A DNA stretch of 35,841 bases from Thermoplasmata archaeon (GCA_021797265.1 JAJZZZ010000001.1:1-35841); one strand, 5' to 3'; positions 23,928 to 32,884 are shown, numbered from the stretch's first letter. Numbers and translations are program-made. Notes: generated by a model from the sequence alone, not told the origin.

Positions 23928-25915
23928 ACAGGTATGTGGAGATTCTTTATTTCACCATGAGGGACTTCAGGCCAGATAGGCTGGTACGTAACCCTGTAAT
24001 GCTTGTTACAGAAGTGGCATTTGTAGTATCCCTTGCGCTTACCCTCTTTCCAGCACTGGCTGACCTGCCCTCTGAGTTTCCATACAGCGCGTTCTACATA
24101 TCCACAACTGTGATGCTGTTCCTGACCATCTTTTTCAGCAATCTTGCGGAGGCGGTCTCCGAGGGAAAGAGCAATGCAATAACCGCATCCCTAAGAAAGA
24201 TGAAAACCAATACCATGGCCCACGTTGTAACGGACAGCGGAACGGTGGATCGTCCCTCGACGGATGTGAAGAAAGGTGACATTATCGAGGTCTACCAGGA
24301 TGAGATTATTCCGGTGGATGGGGAAATTATCAGCGGCAGCTGCTATGTGAATGAATCCAACATAACAGGTGAATCCAGATCTGTTATGAAGGTGCAGGGC
24401 GACAGCGTAACAGGTTCCACAAGGCTTGTTACAGACAGAGCCACAATAAAGGCAACATCTGATCCTGGAAACAGCTTCATAGATAACATGATAAAGCTTA
24501 TCGGCACAGCAACAAGGCAGAGAACTCCAAATGAGATAGCACTGGCTGTTCTCCTCTCAGGGCTCACTCTTGTTTTCCTGGTTATTTCTGCGGTCATATT
24601 TCCCATGGCACGCCTTCTTGGCATTACCATAAATATAATCATGCTCCTGGTTCTTCTGATAGCTCTTATGCCAACCACCATCGGGGCACTTCTGCCGGCA
24701 ATCGGAGTATCGGCAATCAACAAGATTTCCGAATTCAACATAATAGCCAAGAGCGGAAGGGCAGTGGAAAACGCGGGCGACATCGACACCATAATTCTGG
24801 ACAAGACAGGCACGGTTACAATCGGCGAGAGGGAGGCCGTGAAATTCTATCCCAACACCGGCGTTGACTATAATGAATTCGTCAGAATGTGCGCAGTTTC
24901 ATCACTTGAGGATATGACAAAGGAAGGGATTTCAATTGTCAATCTCGCCAGGAAGCAGGGTGTTGATATTACCGCCAGGGACGTTGGCGAACATGAGTTC
25001 ATTCCTTTTTCCGCAGAGACGAAATTCAGCGGAGTGAGAATGGGAGACAGGGAAATACTGAAGGGTTCACTGAAATCCCTGAAGGCAAAGTTTTCCCTGA
25101 GCGATACTTTTATCGAGGCCCTCTGCAAGGAGATATCCATGCGTGGAGGCACAGCCATTCCAGTGGTTCGGGATGGAAAATTCACCGGCGTCATAGAACT
25201 GAACGACCTGCTGAAACCCGGCGTTAAGGAAAGGCTGGAATCCATAAAATCCATGAATATCAAGACAATAATGTGCACCGGCGATGATGAGGTAACTGCC
25301 GAATATATAGCCAGGGAAGCAGGCATCGATGAGTTTGTTGCAAATGTGACACCCATGGACAAGTATAATGTTGTTATAGGAGAGAAGGAGAAGCAACTGA
25401 TGGTCGCCATGGTGGGAGACGGCACAAACGATGCGCCTGCCCTGGCGAAGGCAGATGTGGGGCTAGCCATGAACAACGGTACACCTGCTGCAAAGGAAGC
25501 CGCCAACATGGTGGACCTTGATAATGATCCGACGAAGCTGCTTGACGTCATATTCATAGGCAAGCAGATATTGATCACAAGGGGGGCACTTACCACATTC
25601 AGCATAGCAAATGACATCTCAAAATATTTCGTCATAATCCCTGCAATCTTCTTCATATTCCCGAGCCTGGACTACCTGAACCTTCTTGGCCTTACAAACC
25701 CTCTTCTTGCAATAACTTCTGCTTTAATCTTTAATACGGCAATAATTGTGGTACTTATTCCACTGGCAATCAGGGGTGTTCACTTCGTCCCGTCAGGCAT
25801 ATCTGACCTTCTGAAGCGCAACCTGCTTCTCTACGGGCTTGGCGGCGTAATCGTTCCATTCATCTTCATCAAGCTCATATATGTGCTTCTTTCTGTGGCA
25901 GGGGTGGCATGGTAA
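23924..25915 (+). CDS. kdpB: Potassium-transporting ATPase ATP-binding subunit B (KdpB)
   Basis: The P-type ATPase catalytic subunit, 663 aa. The phosphorylation site is D293 in ILDKTGTVTIG. The actuator-domain loop is NITGES, the nucleotide domain contains ETKFSGVRMGDREILKGS, and the hinge motif is VGDGTNDAPALAKADVGLAMNNGT. The membrane part contains LVLLIALMPTTIGALLPAIG with the P-T-T-I-G motif of KdpB. The length is slightly below the 680 aa of bacterial forms. The start ATGA overlaps the kdpA stop and is preceded by GGGGGTGAT, a good Shine-Dalgarno site. Confidence 0.96.
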   Translation: MNRYVEILYFTMRDFRPDRLVRNPVMLVTEVAFVVSLALTLFPALADLPSEFPYSAFYISTTVMLFLTIFFSNLAEAVSEGKSNAITASLRKMKTNTMAHVVTDSGTVDRPSTDVKKGDIIEVYQDEIIPVDGEIISGSCYVNESNITGESRSVMKVQGDSVTGSTRLVTDRATIKATSDPGNSFIDNMIKLIGTATRQRTPNEIALAVLLSGLTLVFLVISAVIFPMARLLGITINIIMLLVLLIALMPTTIGALLPAIGVSAINKISEFNIIAKSGRAVENAGDIDTIILDKTGTVTIGEREAVKFYPNTGVDYNEFVRMCAVSSLEDMTKEGISIVNLARKQGVDITARDVGEHEFIPFSAETKFSGVRMGDREILKGSLKSLKAKFSLSDTFIEALCKEISMRGGTAIPVVRDGKFTGVIELNDLLKPGVKERLESIKSMNIKTIMCTGDDEVTAEYIAREAGIDEFVANVTPMDKYNVVIGEKEKQLMVAMVGDGTNDAPALAKADVGLAMNNGTPAAKEAANMVDLDNDPTKLLDVIFIGKQILITRGALTTFSIANDISKYFVIIPAIFFIFPSLDYLNLLGLTNPLLAITSALIFNTAIIVVLIPLAIRGVHFVPSGISDLLKRNLLLYGLGGVIVPFIFIKLIYVLLSVAGVAW

Positions 25916-25916
25916 A

Positions 25917-26558
25917 ATGACAGCAAAAACAATCCTGAGATCATTCCTGCTTGCTCTCTCCATCATGGCTGTTCTGGGCTTTGCATACCCCACTGCCACA
26001 GCACTCATAACAGAACATGCCCTTCCCTGGCAGTCCTCCGGCTCGCCCATCACCATTAATGGCACTGTATACGGCTCTGAATATCTTGCAGAAGCATTTA
26101 ACTCATCCGTATTCTTCCAGCCCCGTCCATCTGCCATAGGCTACAACCTCTCGCAATCTGGAAGCACTGAGATATCTCCTGACAATCCTCAGTTTCTGAA
26201 CATTACAGAACATTACCTGAAGCAGTTCATGTCGGAGAATCCTGGTATTAATGTTTCTCAGGTTCCATATGATATGGTCTCACCATCCGCTTCCGGCCTT
26301 GACCCGAATATTCCTGTGGCCGGCGCTTACGATCAGGTAAACAGGATAGCACAATCAATAATCACCCTGGCCTCAAACAGTAGCGTAAATCTCTCTCTGC
26401 AGACAGTGGAGAATTTCCTGAATTACAGCATTAGCCATAACGAAAAGCAGGATTTCCCGTTATTTGGGTCATACTACGTCAACACGGTGGCACTCAACTT
26501 CCTCATAATCCATTACCTTATGGAGAAGGCCATTCTTCCAGCGAATTTCCTGAATTGA
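25917..26558 (+). CDS. kdpC: Potassium-transporting ATPase subunit C (KdpC)
   Basis: A single-span accessory subunit of the Kdp pump, 213 aa. After the N-terminal helix (SFLLALSIMAVLGFAYPTAT) come YGSEYLAEAFNSSVFFQPRPSAIGYN and SPSASGLDPNIPVAGAYDQVNRIAQ, close to the family RPSA-x-x-Y and S-G-S-G-L-D-P-x-I-S blocks. The R-V-A-x-x-R segment is reduced to RIAQS. The part after the membrane helix is rich in Asn-x-Ser/Thr sites and would face outside. ATG 25917 is one base after the kdpB stop. A longer in-frame extension to 25881 lies within kdpB and is rejected. Confidence 0.92.
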   Translation: MTAKTILRSFLLALSIMAVLGFAYPTATALITEHALPWQSSGSPITINGTVYGSEYLAEAFNSSVFFQPRPSAIGYNLSQSGSTEISPDNPQFLNITEHYLKQFMSENPGINVSQVPYDMVSPSASGLDPNIPVAGAYDQVNRIAQSIITLASNSSVNLSLQTVENFLNYSISHNEKQDFPLFGSYYVNTVALNFLIIHYLMEKAILPANFLN

Positions 26559-26570
26559 AAAAAAGCAGAG

Positions 26571-27389
26571 TTATTTCTTGACCACAATGGTATCCTGGTA
26601 AGTTCCCTTTATGATAGCCTTCATGTCAGAGTTAAACCGAACCTTCCCCCCTGGCGAATCCCTGACCCCCATCACTATGACATCCGGATTCTGCTCTCTT
26701 ATGAGGTTTGAGACTTCATCAGTGAGGTTGCTGGACATTCCTGGTCTCACAACTGTTATGTCACTGCCGTACTGTTCAATTGCCTCTCCAAGCCTGTCCA
26801 TAAGGGTATTGAAGCCATGGGTTTTTTTTCTGTCAAATTTCCTGAGATCGGCAAGTATAAGCTGGGAGTTCAAAGCTTTCTTCATGTGAAGTGCAAATGA
26901 GACAGCTGCTCTGGTGGTAAGTGTTTCGCACAGCGGCACCAGAATCTTGCCGTATGGGTATTTGCTTCCATGCAGGCTGACCACAGCAGTGGGTATTGTG
27001 GAGTTTTTGATCACATAGTCCCCTATTGTGCCGAATATGGAGGCTGACAGTACTGATCGTTTGAAGGTTCCCAGAAGGAGAAGGTCATAGGCCCTGCTGC
27101 TGACCTCCTCAACTATGCCCTGTTTTACCGATCTTGAGGTCCTTACCTTGGGGATAACCTTGATGTTCTTCTCCTTGCCTTCTTTGTAAGCGTTGATTAC
27201 CACAGCCACCTTGTCGCTCCAGGTGACTTCCCTGACATTTTCCTTGACTGTAAGCGCCGTGATCTCGGAAGAGTATTCATGTGCCAGATCAAATGCAAGG
27301 TCCAGAACCGTTCTTGACCTGTCACCCTTTGCCATTGGCACGATGGTCCGGTCGAACTTGAGGAGGTATGATCTTGATGATGAAAACAT
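26571..27389 (-). CDS. Tandem universal stress protein (UspA family) next to kdp
   Basis: A 272-aa protein with two UspA-like alpha/beta domains. The first spans roughly residues 8-140, from FDRTIVPMAKGDRSRTVLDLAFDLAHEYSSEITALTV to TIPTAVVSL. The second runs from KYPYGKILVPLCETLTTRAAVSFALHM to GTYQDTIVVKK. The ATP-binding pattern G-2x-G-9x-G-S/T is degenerate in both (LLGTFKRSVLSASIFGTIGD; VMGVRDSPGGKVRFNSD). It converges on kdpC with 12 bases between. Halobacterial kdp operons contain a UspA-type gene (kdpQ), so a link to Kdp control is plausible. ATG 27389 is 26 bases from a TTATTTATG box. ATG 27395 is the alternative. Confidence 0.82.
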   Translation of the reverse strand: MFSSSRSYLLKFDRTIVPMAKGDRSRTVLDLAFDLAHEYSSEITALTVKENVREVTWSDKVAVVINAYKEGKEKNIKVIPKVRTSRSVKQGIVEEVSSRAYDLLLLGTFKRSVLSASIFGTIGDYVIKNSTIPTAVVSLHGSKYPYGKILVPLCETLTTRAAVSFALHMKKALNSQLILADLRKFDRKKTHGFNTLMDRLGEAIEQYGSDITVVRPGMSSNLTDEVSNLIREQNPDVIVMGVRDSPGGKVRFNSDMKAIIKGTYQDTIVVKK

Positions 27390-27596
27390 ATCCATATATA
27401 ATTAAGAAAACATAAATAAGCTTTCCTGATAGGTTTCACACATGGTTGTGATCATAAATTTTTCCCATTACAGCAGATGCACAATTTAGTGCATAGGTGT
27501 GATGTCTCTCCTCATACATGTATTGATAAGCCTGTTATATAGTGACATGCTGCCCGGTAACAAACATTTTATAGATGCGTTATGCTTCGTGTTGCG

Positions 27597-28082
27597 TTGA
27601 AGATAAGATGCATTTCTGTCCGGAATCATGTACTGGAAGGGATCCCGCCCGACCAGCAGCTTGAGACAATGGAGGGCGACCAGATTTTCCTCTGTGATTA
27701 TGATGGCATACTTCACGGGAATTATAATTTCAAGACGTACACCAGAGTTGCTAAATTTTTCGACTTGGTGATATTCAACATGGTACAGAAAGAGTATGAT
27801 CTGGTGGACTCACTGGTCTCTGGAGCGGCCAGAGTTGTTGTAGATCCTGGAATGAAGGATTCAGTGCTGCAAAAGGTGCTTGATATCTCGCCTGAGACGG
27901 TTTTCCCGTATGGAAGCCAGGAAAGGGTTGAGCAGTTCCGTGCATATGGGGGGACGGCATTTCTCTCCACAAGGCAGATAAACGGCCCATTCAGTATCTG
28001 CTATAACGCAGGAGTTGCAATATCATCTGAAAAATATGTGGACATAGAAAATTTTCCCGAAGATCTTCTCAGGTTTATCTGA
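27597..28082 (+). CDS. Short HisA-like (beta/alpha)-barrel protein, function unknown
   Basis: A 161-aa protein with weak resemblance to HisA and the archaeal HisA-related family. It has a first strand KIRCISVRNHVLEG, a second strand IFLCDYDGILHGNYNF (compare VDLDGA in HisA), and LVSGAARVVVDPGMKDSVLQKVL (compare GA-x-R-V-V-I-G-T). The end (GVAISSEKYVDIENFPEDLLRF) could be a later strand-helix unit. A full HisA has about 240 residues, so several barrel units are missing. TTG 27597 is 26 bases after an ATTTTATAG box and aligns with the HisA start. ATG 27582 adds five residues but lies too close to the box. Catalytic activity is not supported. Confidence 0.5.
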   Translation: MKIRCISVRNHVLEGIPPDQQLETMEGDQIFLCDYDGILHGNYNFKTYTRVAKFFDLVIFNMVQKEYDLVDSLVSGAARVVVDPGMKDSVLQKVLDISPETVFPYGSQERVEQFRAYGGTAFLSTRQINGPFSICYNAGVAISSEKYVDIENFPEDLLRFI

Positions 28083-28156
28083 AGAAAATTTCCCGTTTTA
28101 AACCGTGAAGTTCTACTTTCGCAGGATTATTATTCAGGAGTACAGAACCAATGTAA

Positions 28157-28181
28157 ATCAGATAAACTCTGGAAATCTGAT
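28157..28181. repeat. Inverted repeat upstream of the MFS transporter gene
   Basis: ATCAGAT (28157-28163) and ATCTGAT (28175-28181) are perfect 7-bp arms with an 11-base spacer. The palindrome ACGAAATTCGT (28191-28201) follows, and then the TATA-like TATATATT (28211-28218) about 28 bases before ATG 28243. The position upstream of the box would suit an activator site. Confidence 0.35.
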
Positions 28182-28242
28182 GAACTTCTGACGAAATTCG
28201 TAGAAATAGATATATATTGAAAAAATGATATAGATTTTGGTC

Positions 28243-29529
28243 ATGGACAGTGCACGTGAAAACGATTCCACCAGCGGCAGCATAAATCCTTTTGTATCAA
28301 CACTTTCCGTGATGAATTTCTTCTTTGCAATGGCAATGAACATATTTGGCTATACTGTTTTCTATCTGCTGCAGAGTTACCATATACCCATAATCTTCGG
28401 AGGAATCGGTACTACTATAGGCCAGGTTATACTTCTCGCCATACTTATCCCACAGGGCCGGGCCATTGATAAGGGGTCATCGTACAGGCTTATGATCATG
28501 GGTTCGCTTGTTTACAGTTCCGGGATGATACTGCTTTCACTGCGTTTTGTCCCCGGTCTGCTTCAGGCATATGTAATTTCATCAGTAGTCATAGGTGCAG
28601 TACTTGTTACACAGAATACGTACAAATCTTCGCTTGGTTCTTTCATAGGGAAAGCCTCAAAACTTTCCAAACTTGGGAAGCACTATTCCAGAATCATAAT
28701 GATGGAGACGGCCGGGGGAACAGTGGCCATGTTTGTTGTGGCTGCTATGAGGGAATTCTCTCACCTGTATGTGGTCTACCTGGTGTCAGGTACCATTCTT
28801 CTTGCAGTGACCATACTTACATTCTTTGTCCTTTACCCGGAAAGCAGAAAGCTGGCCCTTAAAAGCGAAGCGTCAACTCGCAGGCCGACATTTCGAGAAA
28901 GCCTGATCCTGCTAAGGGAAAAACGCAGATTCGTGATACCGGTGCTTCTGACAAAGATATTCATGTCAGTGGGCGTTTATGGCCTTTCGTATTTCTTCAT
29001 ACTGAGTGGGGAAAAGATCGGGGTTATTCCGGAATATTCCATTATCCTTCTGGGAATAGGTTTTGCAATATCAATTCCATCCGGCGTTTACTCAGGCAAA
29101 TATGTGGACCGCCACCCGTCCACTGGAAAGGCATACATCATACTTCTTGGACTCTTTGACATTTTCTTCTACGGTGCAATACTGGCCTCAATATACCTGA
29201 GGAACCCTTACATTTTCTACGGGTCAATATCCTTCAATGCATTCGGTCCGCTCTTTGTCTCCGGTGCAATGTCATACGAGGTGAAGGTCATCGGAAAAGA
29301 GAACCGTGGAATGTTTTCTGCTCTGCAGAGAACTCTTGTGGGTGTCACCTTCATATTGCTCGGGATACCATTTGCCTACCTCTACTCTTTTGACTACAGA
29401 ACTATCTGGATTGTGGTTACTGCCACGGCAATCCTATCAGTGATTTCTGCTGCTTTCATACCTGGCGCTGGTGCACTTGCATCACCCCATGCACAGGAAG
29501 CTGTCCCACAGGCTACAGGAGTAAAGTGA
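28243..29529 (+). CDS. Major facilitator superfamily transporter
   Basis: A 428-aa protein with 12 predicted membrane helices. The loop between helices 2 and 3 (PQGRAIDKGSSYRLM) and the equivalent loop in the second half (SGVYSGKYVDRHPSTGKAY) follow the MFS motif A pattern G-x-x-x-D-R/K-x-G. A long cytoplasmic loop (YPESRKLALKSEASTRRPTFRESLILLREKRRF) joins the two halves. The general form suggests an efflux or drug-type transporter, but nothing shows the substrate. ATG 28243 is preferred over TTG 28237 because of the TATA-like box about 28 bases upstream. Inverted repeats upstream suggest regulation. Confidence 0.8.
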   Translation: MDSARENDSTSGSINPFVSTLSVMNFFFAMAMNIFGYTVFYLLQSYHIPIIFGGIGTTIGQVILLAILIPQGRAIDKGSSYRLMIMGSLVYSSGMILLSLRFVPGLLQAYVISSVVIGAVLVTQNTYKSSLGSFIGKASKLSKLGKHYSRIIMMETAGGTVAMFVVAAMREFSHLYVVYLVSGTILLAVTILTFFVLYPESRKLALKSEASTRRPTFRESLILLREKRRFVIPVLLTKIFMSVGVYGLSYFFILSGEKIGVIPEYSIILLGIGFAISIPSGVYSGKYVDRHPSTGKAYIILLGLFDIFFYGAILASIYLRNPYIFYGSISFNAFGPLFVSGAMSYEVKVIGKENRGMFSALQRTLVGVTFILLGIPFAYLYSFDYRTIWIVVTATAILSVISAAFIPGAGALASPHAQEAVPQATGVK

Positions 29530-30007
29530 ATCTGTTCTGGAAATTGCTGGCGATTTCAATAGTGAATCACCGGACAACGGCACACTGTTCATTCCACAGG
29601 GTTGCAGGGTCTCACTTTTGCTTTATTCCTGAAGTGTAAGCAGTTTTAGCGATCACATTATTGGAGTCATTGTGTGTCCCCATTCCGAAAGGCGCATCTC
29701 TATAATTTTTACTGAGTCAGACGCATACAACCATGTCTGTATGCAATCCGGTACAGGTTTACCATGAAGTTGTGTCATTTAAAAATCAGCACGACTTCAG
29801 GTCGGTTTATATCATTAAAGATTGCCACCCGCCCCCGGATTTTACAGGTAGTGTGGTGGCATCCTGCCTGATTATCCCTCATCCTGAGCTGCGGGCATTA
29901 TTTTTTTCCTCAGATGTATACGGAACTGCTGAGCCTTTGCGGCTAGAATGCTTCGGGTATTGGGGGCCCTAGAAAAGATATTAAGGCCGTATTGAGTATA
30001 ATCATTC
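29530..30007. other. 478-base gap without a supported gene
   Basis: Between the MFS gene and the peptidase gene I find no credible coding region. A 79-codon frame (29733-29972) resembles no family. The gap does hold an orphan TATA box (29701-29707), a 7-bp inverted repeat TGCCACC/GGTGGCA (29823-29829 and 29855-29861), and the promoter of the peptidase gene (AGATATTAAGG near 29981, 27 bases before its ATG). A small RNA or a small protein is possible. Confidence 0.5.
29701..29707 (+). promoter_or_regulatory. Orphan TATA box in a long gap
   Basis: TATAATT is followed by T's and lies 26-29 bases before ATG 29733. It could drive a leaderless 79-codon frame or an untranslated RNA. Confidence 0.3.
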
Positions 30008-30763
30008 ATGGCCTTTATAGCAGTTACTGAATTATCAGGCACAATCAACGAGAGAAAACTTTCCGGCCTCATGCCAATACTCGACGCAGTCGAGAAAAGC
30101 TCCAGGGTGCGTGGCCTGTTGATCCAGATGAACAGTTCCGGAGGTGAGGCCAATGCTTCGGAAATTCTTTTCAGGAAGGTTCGGGCTATCCGTGAGAAGA
30201 AACCCGTGATTTCATATGTAACCGGAATGTGCGCGTCCGGTGCTTACTGGGTTGCCAGTGCTTCAAACAGAATATATTCAATGGAAACTTCACTGGTCGG
30301 TTCCATCGGCGTCATAAGTATCACGCCAAATGTCAGGAAACTTCTGGAAAAAATTGGGATCGATGTTCAGGTAAGCAAGGCCGGCAAATACAAGGACCTC
30401 TTAAACCCGTTTTCCGAAGCAACAGAAGAAGGGAAGCAGAAAATGTTGCATATCATAGATTCAGCTTACCAGTCTTTCTGGAAGTCGATTTCGGCAGAAC
30501 GAAAAATACCGGGGGATCAGCGCGACGCAATAGCAACAGGAGAGGTCTTCACCTCTGATGATGCCGTAAAACTGGGACTGGTTGATTCCATAGGTGGCTA
30601 TAATGAAGCACTTTCAGAGCTAAGAAAAATTTCCGGAATTAAAAAGACCAGGTTTATAGCGCCAAGGAAGACATTTGTATCCAGGTTCATCGGGATGGCT
30701 GTGAAAGATGCAGTCCTTGAAACCCTGGAAGCATCGGTGGGATACTGGAATCCATTGCAATGA
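30008..30763 (+). CDS. sppA: Signal peptide peptidase SppA-like, S49 family
   Basis: A 251-aa serine protease of the SppA type. The nucleophile Ser is in TGMCASGAYWVASAS (A-S-G-x-Y). The general base Lys is in KAGKYKDLLNPFSEAT, the SGxYKD segment of archaeal/Gram-positive SppA. The LIQMNSSGGEANASEIL and SLVGSIGVISI stretches are also typical. Family members usually have an N-terminal membrane anchor. Here the protein starts directly with the first strand (MAFIAVTELSG) and shows no signal or anchor, so it may work at the inner face of the membrane or in the cytoplasm. A TATA-like box lies 27 bases upstream of the ATG. The gene converges on the M13 peptidase gene. Confidence 0.88.
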   Translation: MAFIAVTELSGTINERKLSGLMPILDAVEKSSRVRGLLIQMNSSGGEANASEILFRKVRAIREKKPVISYVTGMCASGAYWVASASNRIYSMETSLVGSIGVISITPNVRKLLEKIGIDVQVSKAGKYKDLLNPFSEATEEGKQKMLHIIDSAYQSFWKSISAERKIPGDQRDAIATGEVFTSDDAVKLGLVDSIGGYNEALSELRKISGIKKTRFIAPRKTFVSRFIGMAVKDAVLETLEASVGYWNPLQ

Positions 30764-30803
30764 AGCGAGCATCATGCTTTCCGGGTACCGCAGATCAGGT
30801 TTT

Positions 30804-32789
30804 TTACCACACCTGAAGACTGCCGGAACCGGACGCATGGGTTTCCCTGCCGAAAGCAGCGGGAAATGCCGCGTGATTTACGGCCGGAATAGTGGCTCTG
30901 AACCTGTTTGGCGAATGCGGATCCATGGTTAATCTGAGTTTCAGTTCATCATCCCGTATGTTCTCCCGCCACACCTGAGCCCAGGACAGAAAGAATCTCT
31001 GCTCCGGCGTAAAACCATCCACTATTATTCTTCTTTCCGGATGGCGTTTCAGATGCCTCTGCAGTGCTTCAAATGCAATGCTGACACCACCAAGGTCAGC
31101 AATATTTTCACCGAGCGTCAGCCTGCCATTAACCTTCATTCCAGGAAGTGCCTCAAGGGAGCCATAGGCTTCAACAACATTCTCGGCAAGTTCCTCAAAT
31201 CTCCTGGAATCTTCTGGTGTCCACCAGTCCCGGATATTCCCTGTGTCGTCGTATTTCCTTCCCTGATCATCGAAGCCATGGGTTATTTCATGCGATATGA
31301 CGGCACCCACTGCCCCATAGTTGACTGCATCATCCATCTCAGGATCAAAATACGGCGGCTGCAGGATTCCAGCCGGAAACACAATTTCATTGTCAGGGGG
31401 CGAATAATATGCATTAACTGTTGGAGGGGTCATCATCCATTCATCAGGGTCAACGCTCTTTCCTACCCTTGCCATCTGCCGTTTCATCTCGAAGGAGGCT
31501 GACCTGCGAACGTTATCCAGATAGTCATCCGGTTTTATGATTATGGAAGAATAATCCCTGAATTTCTTTGGATTTCCTATTTTCACTCTGAGCTTCCCGA
31601 ATTTCTTCAGGGCCAGTTCCCTTGTGCTGTTGCCCATCCAAGTGATACTCTTCAGTCTGTCTGAGAATACGCTGCTTATATCTGAAATGAGCTCTGCCAT
31701 TTTCTGCCTTGATTCCTCTGTAAAATATCTTTCAACATAGAGCTTTCCAAGGGATTCACCCAGGCACGCATCTATGATGTTGACTGCTCTTTTCCATCTG
31801 GGCTCTATGGAAGGTTGGCCTCTTATCTTGCGACCATACATGTTGAAATGCATTTCCTCTGCCTCCTTGAAAAGGTAGGGAAGGGAACTGTTGATTACGT
31901 TCCACTTCATATAAAGTGCCAGATCGGGATTTTCGGTGCGGGAGACAAGCGAATTGATCTCATCCAGGAATTCGGGCTGACCAACCACAACGTATTTCGT
32001 GTTTCCTGTACCCAATGCGTCCAGATAGGTACTGAATCCCAGATGGGGGTACTTTTCTGAAAGTTCCCGAACAGACATTCTGTTGTAATTTTTTTCAGGA
32101 TCCCTGAGATCTACTCTGCTTCTGGATTCCCTGGCCATTCTGGTCTCCATATTGACTATGGTTTCTGCATATTTTGCTGACGTTTCTTCATCTTCCCCAT
32201 AAAGAATGAAAACCTTCTGCACATAATCACGGAATTCCATCCTCAGTTGTGAGAAGGTTTCTGAAAGGTAGTATTCCCTGTCCGGAAGCGACAGACCGCC
32301 CTGGTATACATAGAGCGCATACACGGAACTGTTCTTTTCATCAGCCTGGGAGTAAGCATAGAAAAATGGGAATATCCCCATGGAATGAATCTCGGCCAGT
32401 GTTGATGGCAGTGTATTCTTCAGATCCTGCGATGAGATGAGGTTCACATATTTCTGAATAGGCTGGAACCTGAGTTTTTCAATTATAACGGTATCCATTG
32501 CGGATCCATAGAAGTCTGTTAGCTGCTTACCCTCCTTTCCGGACTGGCTTTCTTCGAGCAGTTTTCGCAGCCTCTTCATATTCAGTTCATAGAGCTCAGA
32601 AAAGGCACCCCATTCTGATCTGTCCTCTGGGATTGGATGATCTCTGATCCACTTCCCGTTAGCATACGTGAAGAAATCAGAAAACGGGTCATTTTCCTTC
32701 ATCATGAATGATGTTGAAAATCCTATGGACTCCTGATCTCTGGCGGCATTCTTTCTGTTCAGGTCATGATTTGCGCTCTTACTTTTCAT
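30804..32789 (-). CDS. M13-family metallopeptidase (neprilysin/PepO type)
   Basis: A 661-aa zinc endopeptidase. The active site is H500-E501-x-x-H504 in VISHEITHGFDDQG. The third ligand Glu is in GENIADLGG (about residue 562), with the D of the E-x-x-x-D pair four residues on. The substrate-binding N-A-Y-Y pattern occurs as TVNAYYSPPDNEIVFPAG. The N-terminal part contains the family block DPFSDFFTYANGKWIRDHPIP. Neprilysins are membrane-anchored outside the cell. This one has only a hydrophilic 30-residue N-terminal extension and no anchor or signal peptide, so it is probably cytosolic, like bacterial PepO. It converges on sppA with 40 bases between. Confidence 0.93.
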   Translation of the reverse strand: MKSKSANHDLNRKNAARDQESIGFSTSFMMKENDPFSDFFTYANGKWIRDHPIPEDRSEWGAFSELYELNMKRLRKLLEESQSGKEGKQLTDFYGSAMDTVIIEKLRFQPIQKYVNLISSQDLKNTLPSTLAEIHSMGIFPFFYAYSQADEKNSSVYALYVYQGGLSLPDREYYLSETFSQLRMEFRDYVQKVFILYGEDEETSAKYAETIVNMETRMARESRSRVDLRDPEKNYNRMSVRELSEKYPHLGFSTYLDALGTGNTKYVVVGQPEFLDEINSLVSRTENPDLALYMKWNVINSSLPYLFKEAEEMHFNMYGRKIRGQPSIEPRWKRAVNIIDACLGESLGKLYVERYFTEESRQKMAELISDISSVFSDRLKSITWMGNSTRELALKKFGKLRVKIGNPKKFRDYSSIIIKPDDYLDNVRRSASFEMKRQMARVGKSVDPDEWMMTPPTVNAYYSPPDNEIVFPAGILQPPYFDPEMDDAVNYGAVGAVISHEITHGFDDQGRKYDDTGNIRDWWTPEDSRRFEELAENVVEAYGSLEALPGMKVNGRLTLGENIADLGGVSIAFEALQRHLKRHPERRIIVDGFTPEQRFFLSWAQVWRENIRDDELKLRLTMDPHSPNRFRATIPAVNHAAFPAAFGRETHASGSGSLQVW

Positions 32790-32884
32790 GGATTCCTTAT
32801 ATCTTCAGGCTATTAACCCGATTCCCTTGCATGCACAAGTACGGAGGCATGATATCTGGAGTGAAGCAGACAATTGCACCAGGT

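Noticed and set aside
24868..25656. 262-codon minus-strand frame opposite kdpB
   Set aside because: Ser/Met/Phe-rich shadow of kdpB with no family match.
25881..25916. 12-residue extension of KdpC
   Set aside because: It lies inside kdpB in another frame; ATG 25917 right after the kdpB stop fits the operon and the family N terminus.
29872..30153. 93-codon minus-strand frame at the sppA start
   Set aside because: Antisense to the first 50 codons of the peptidase gene; no promoter or motif that supports it.
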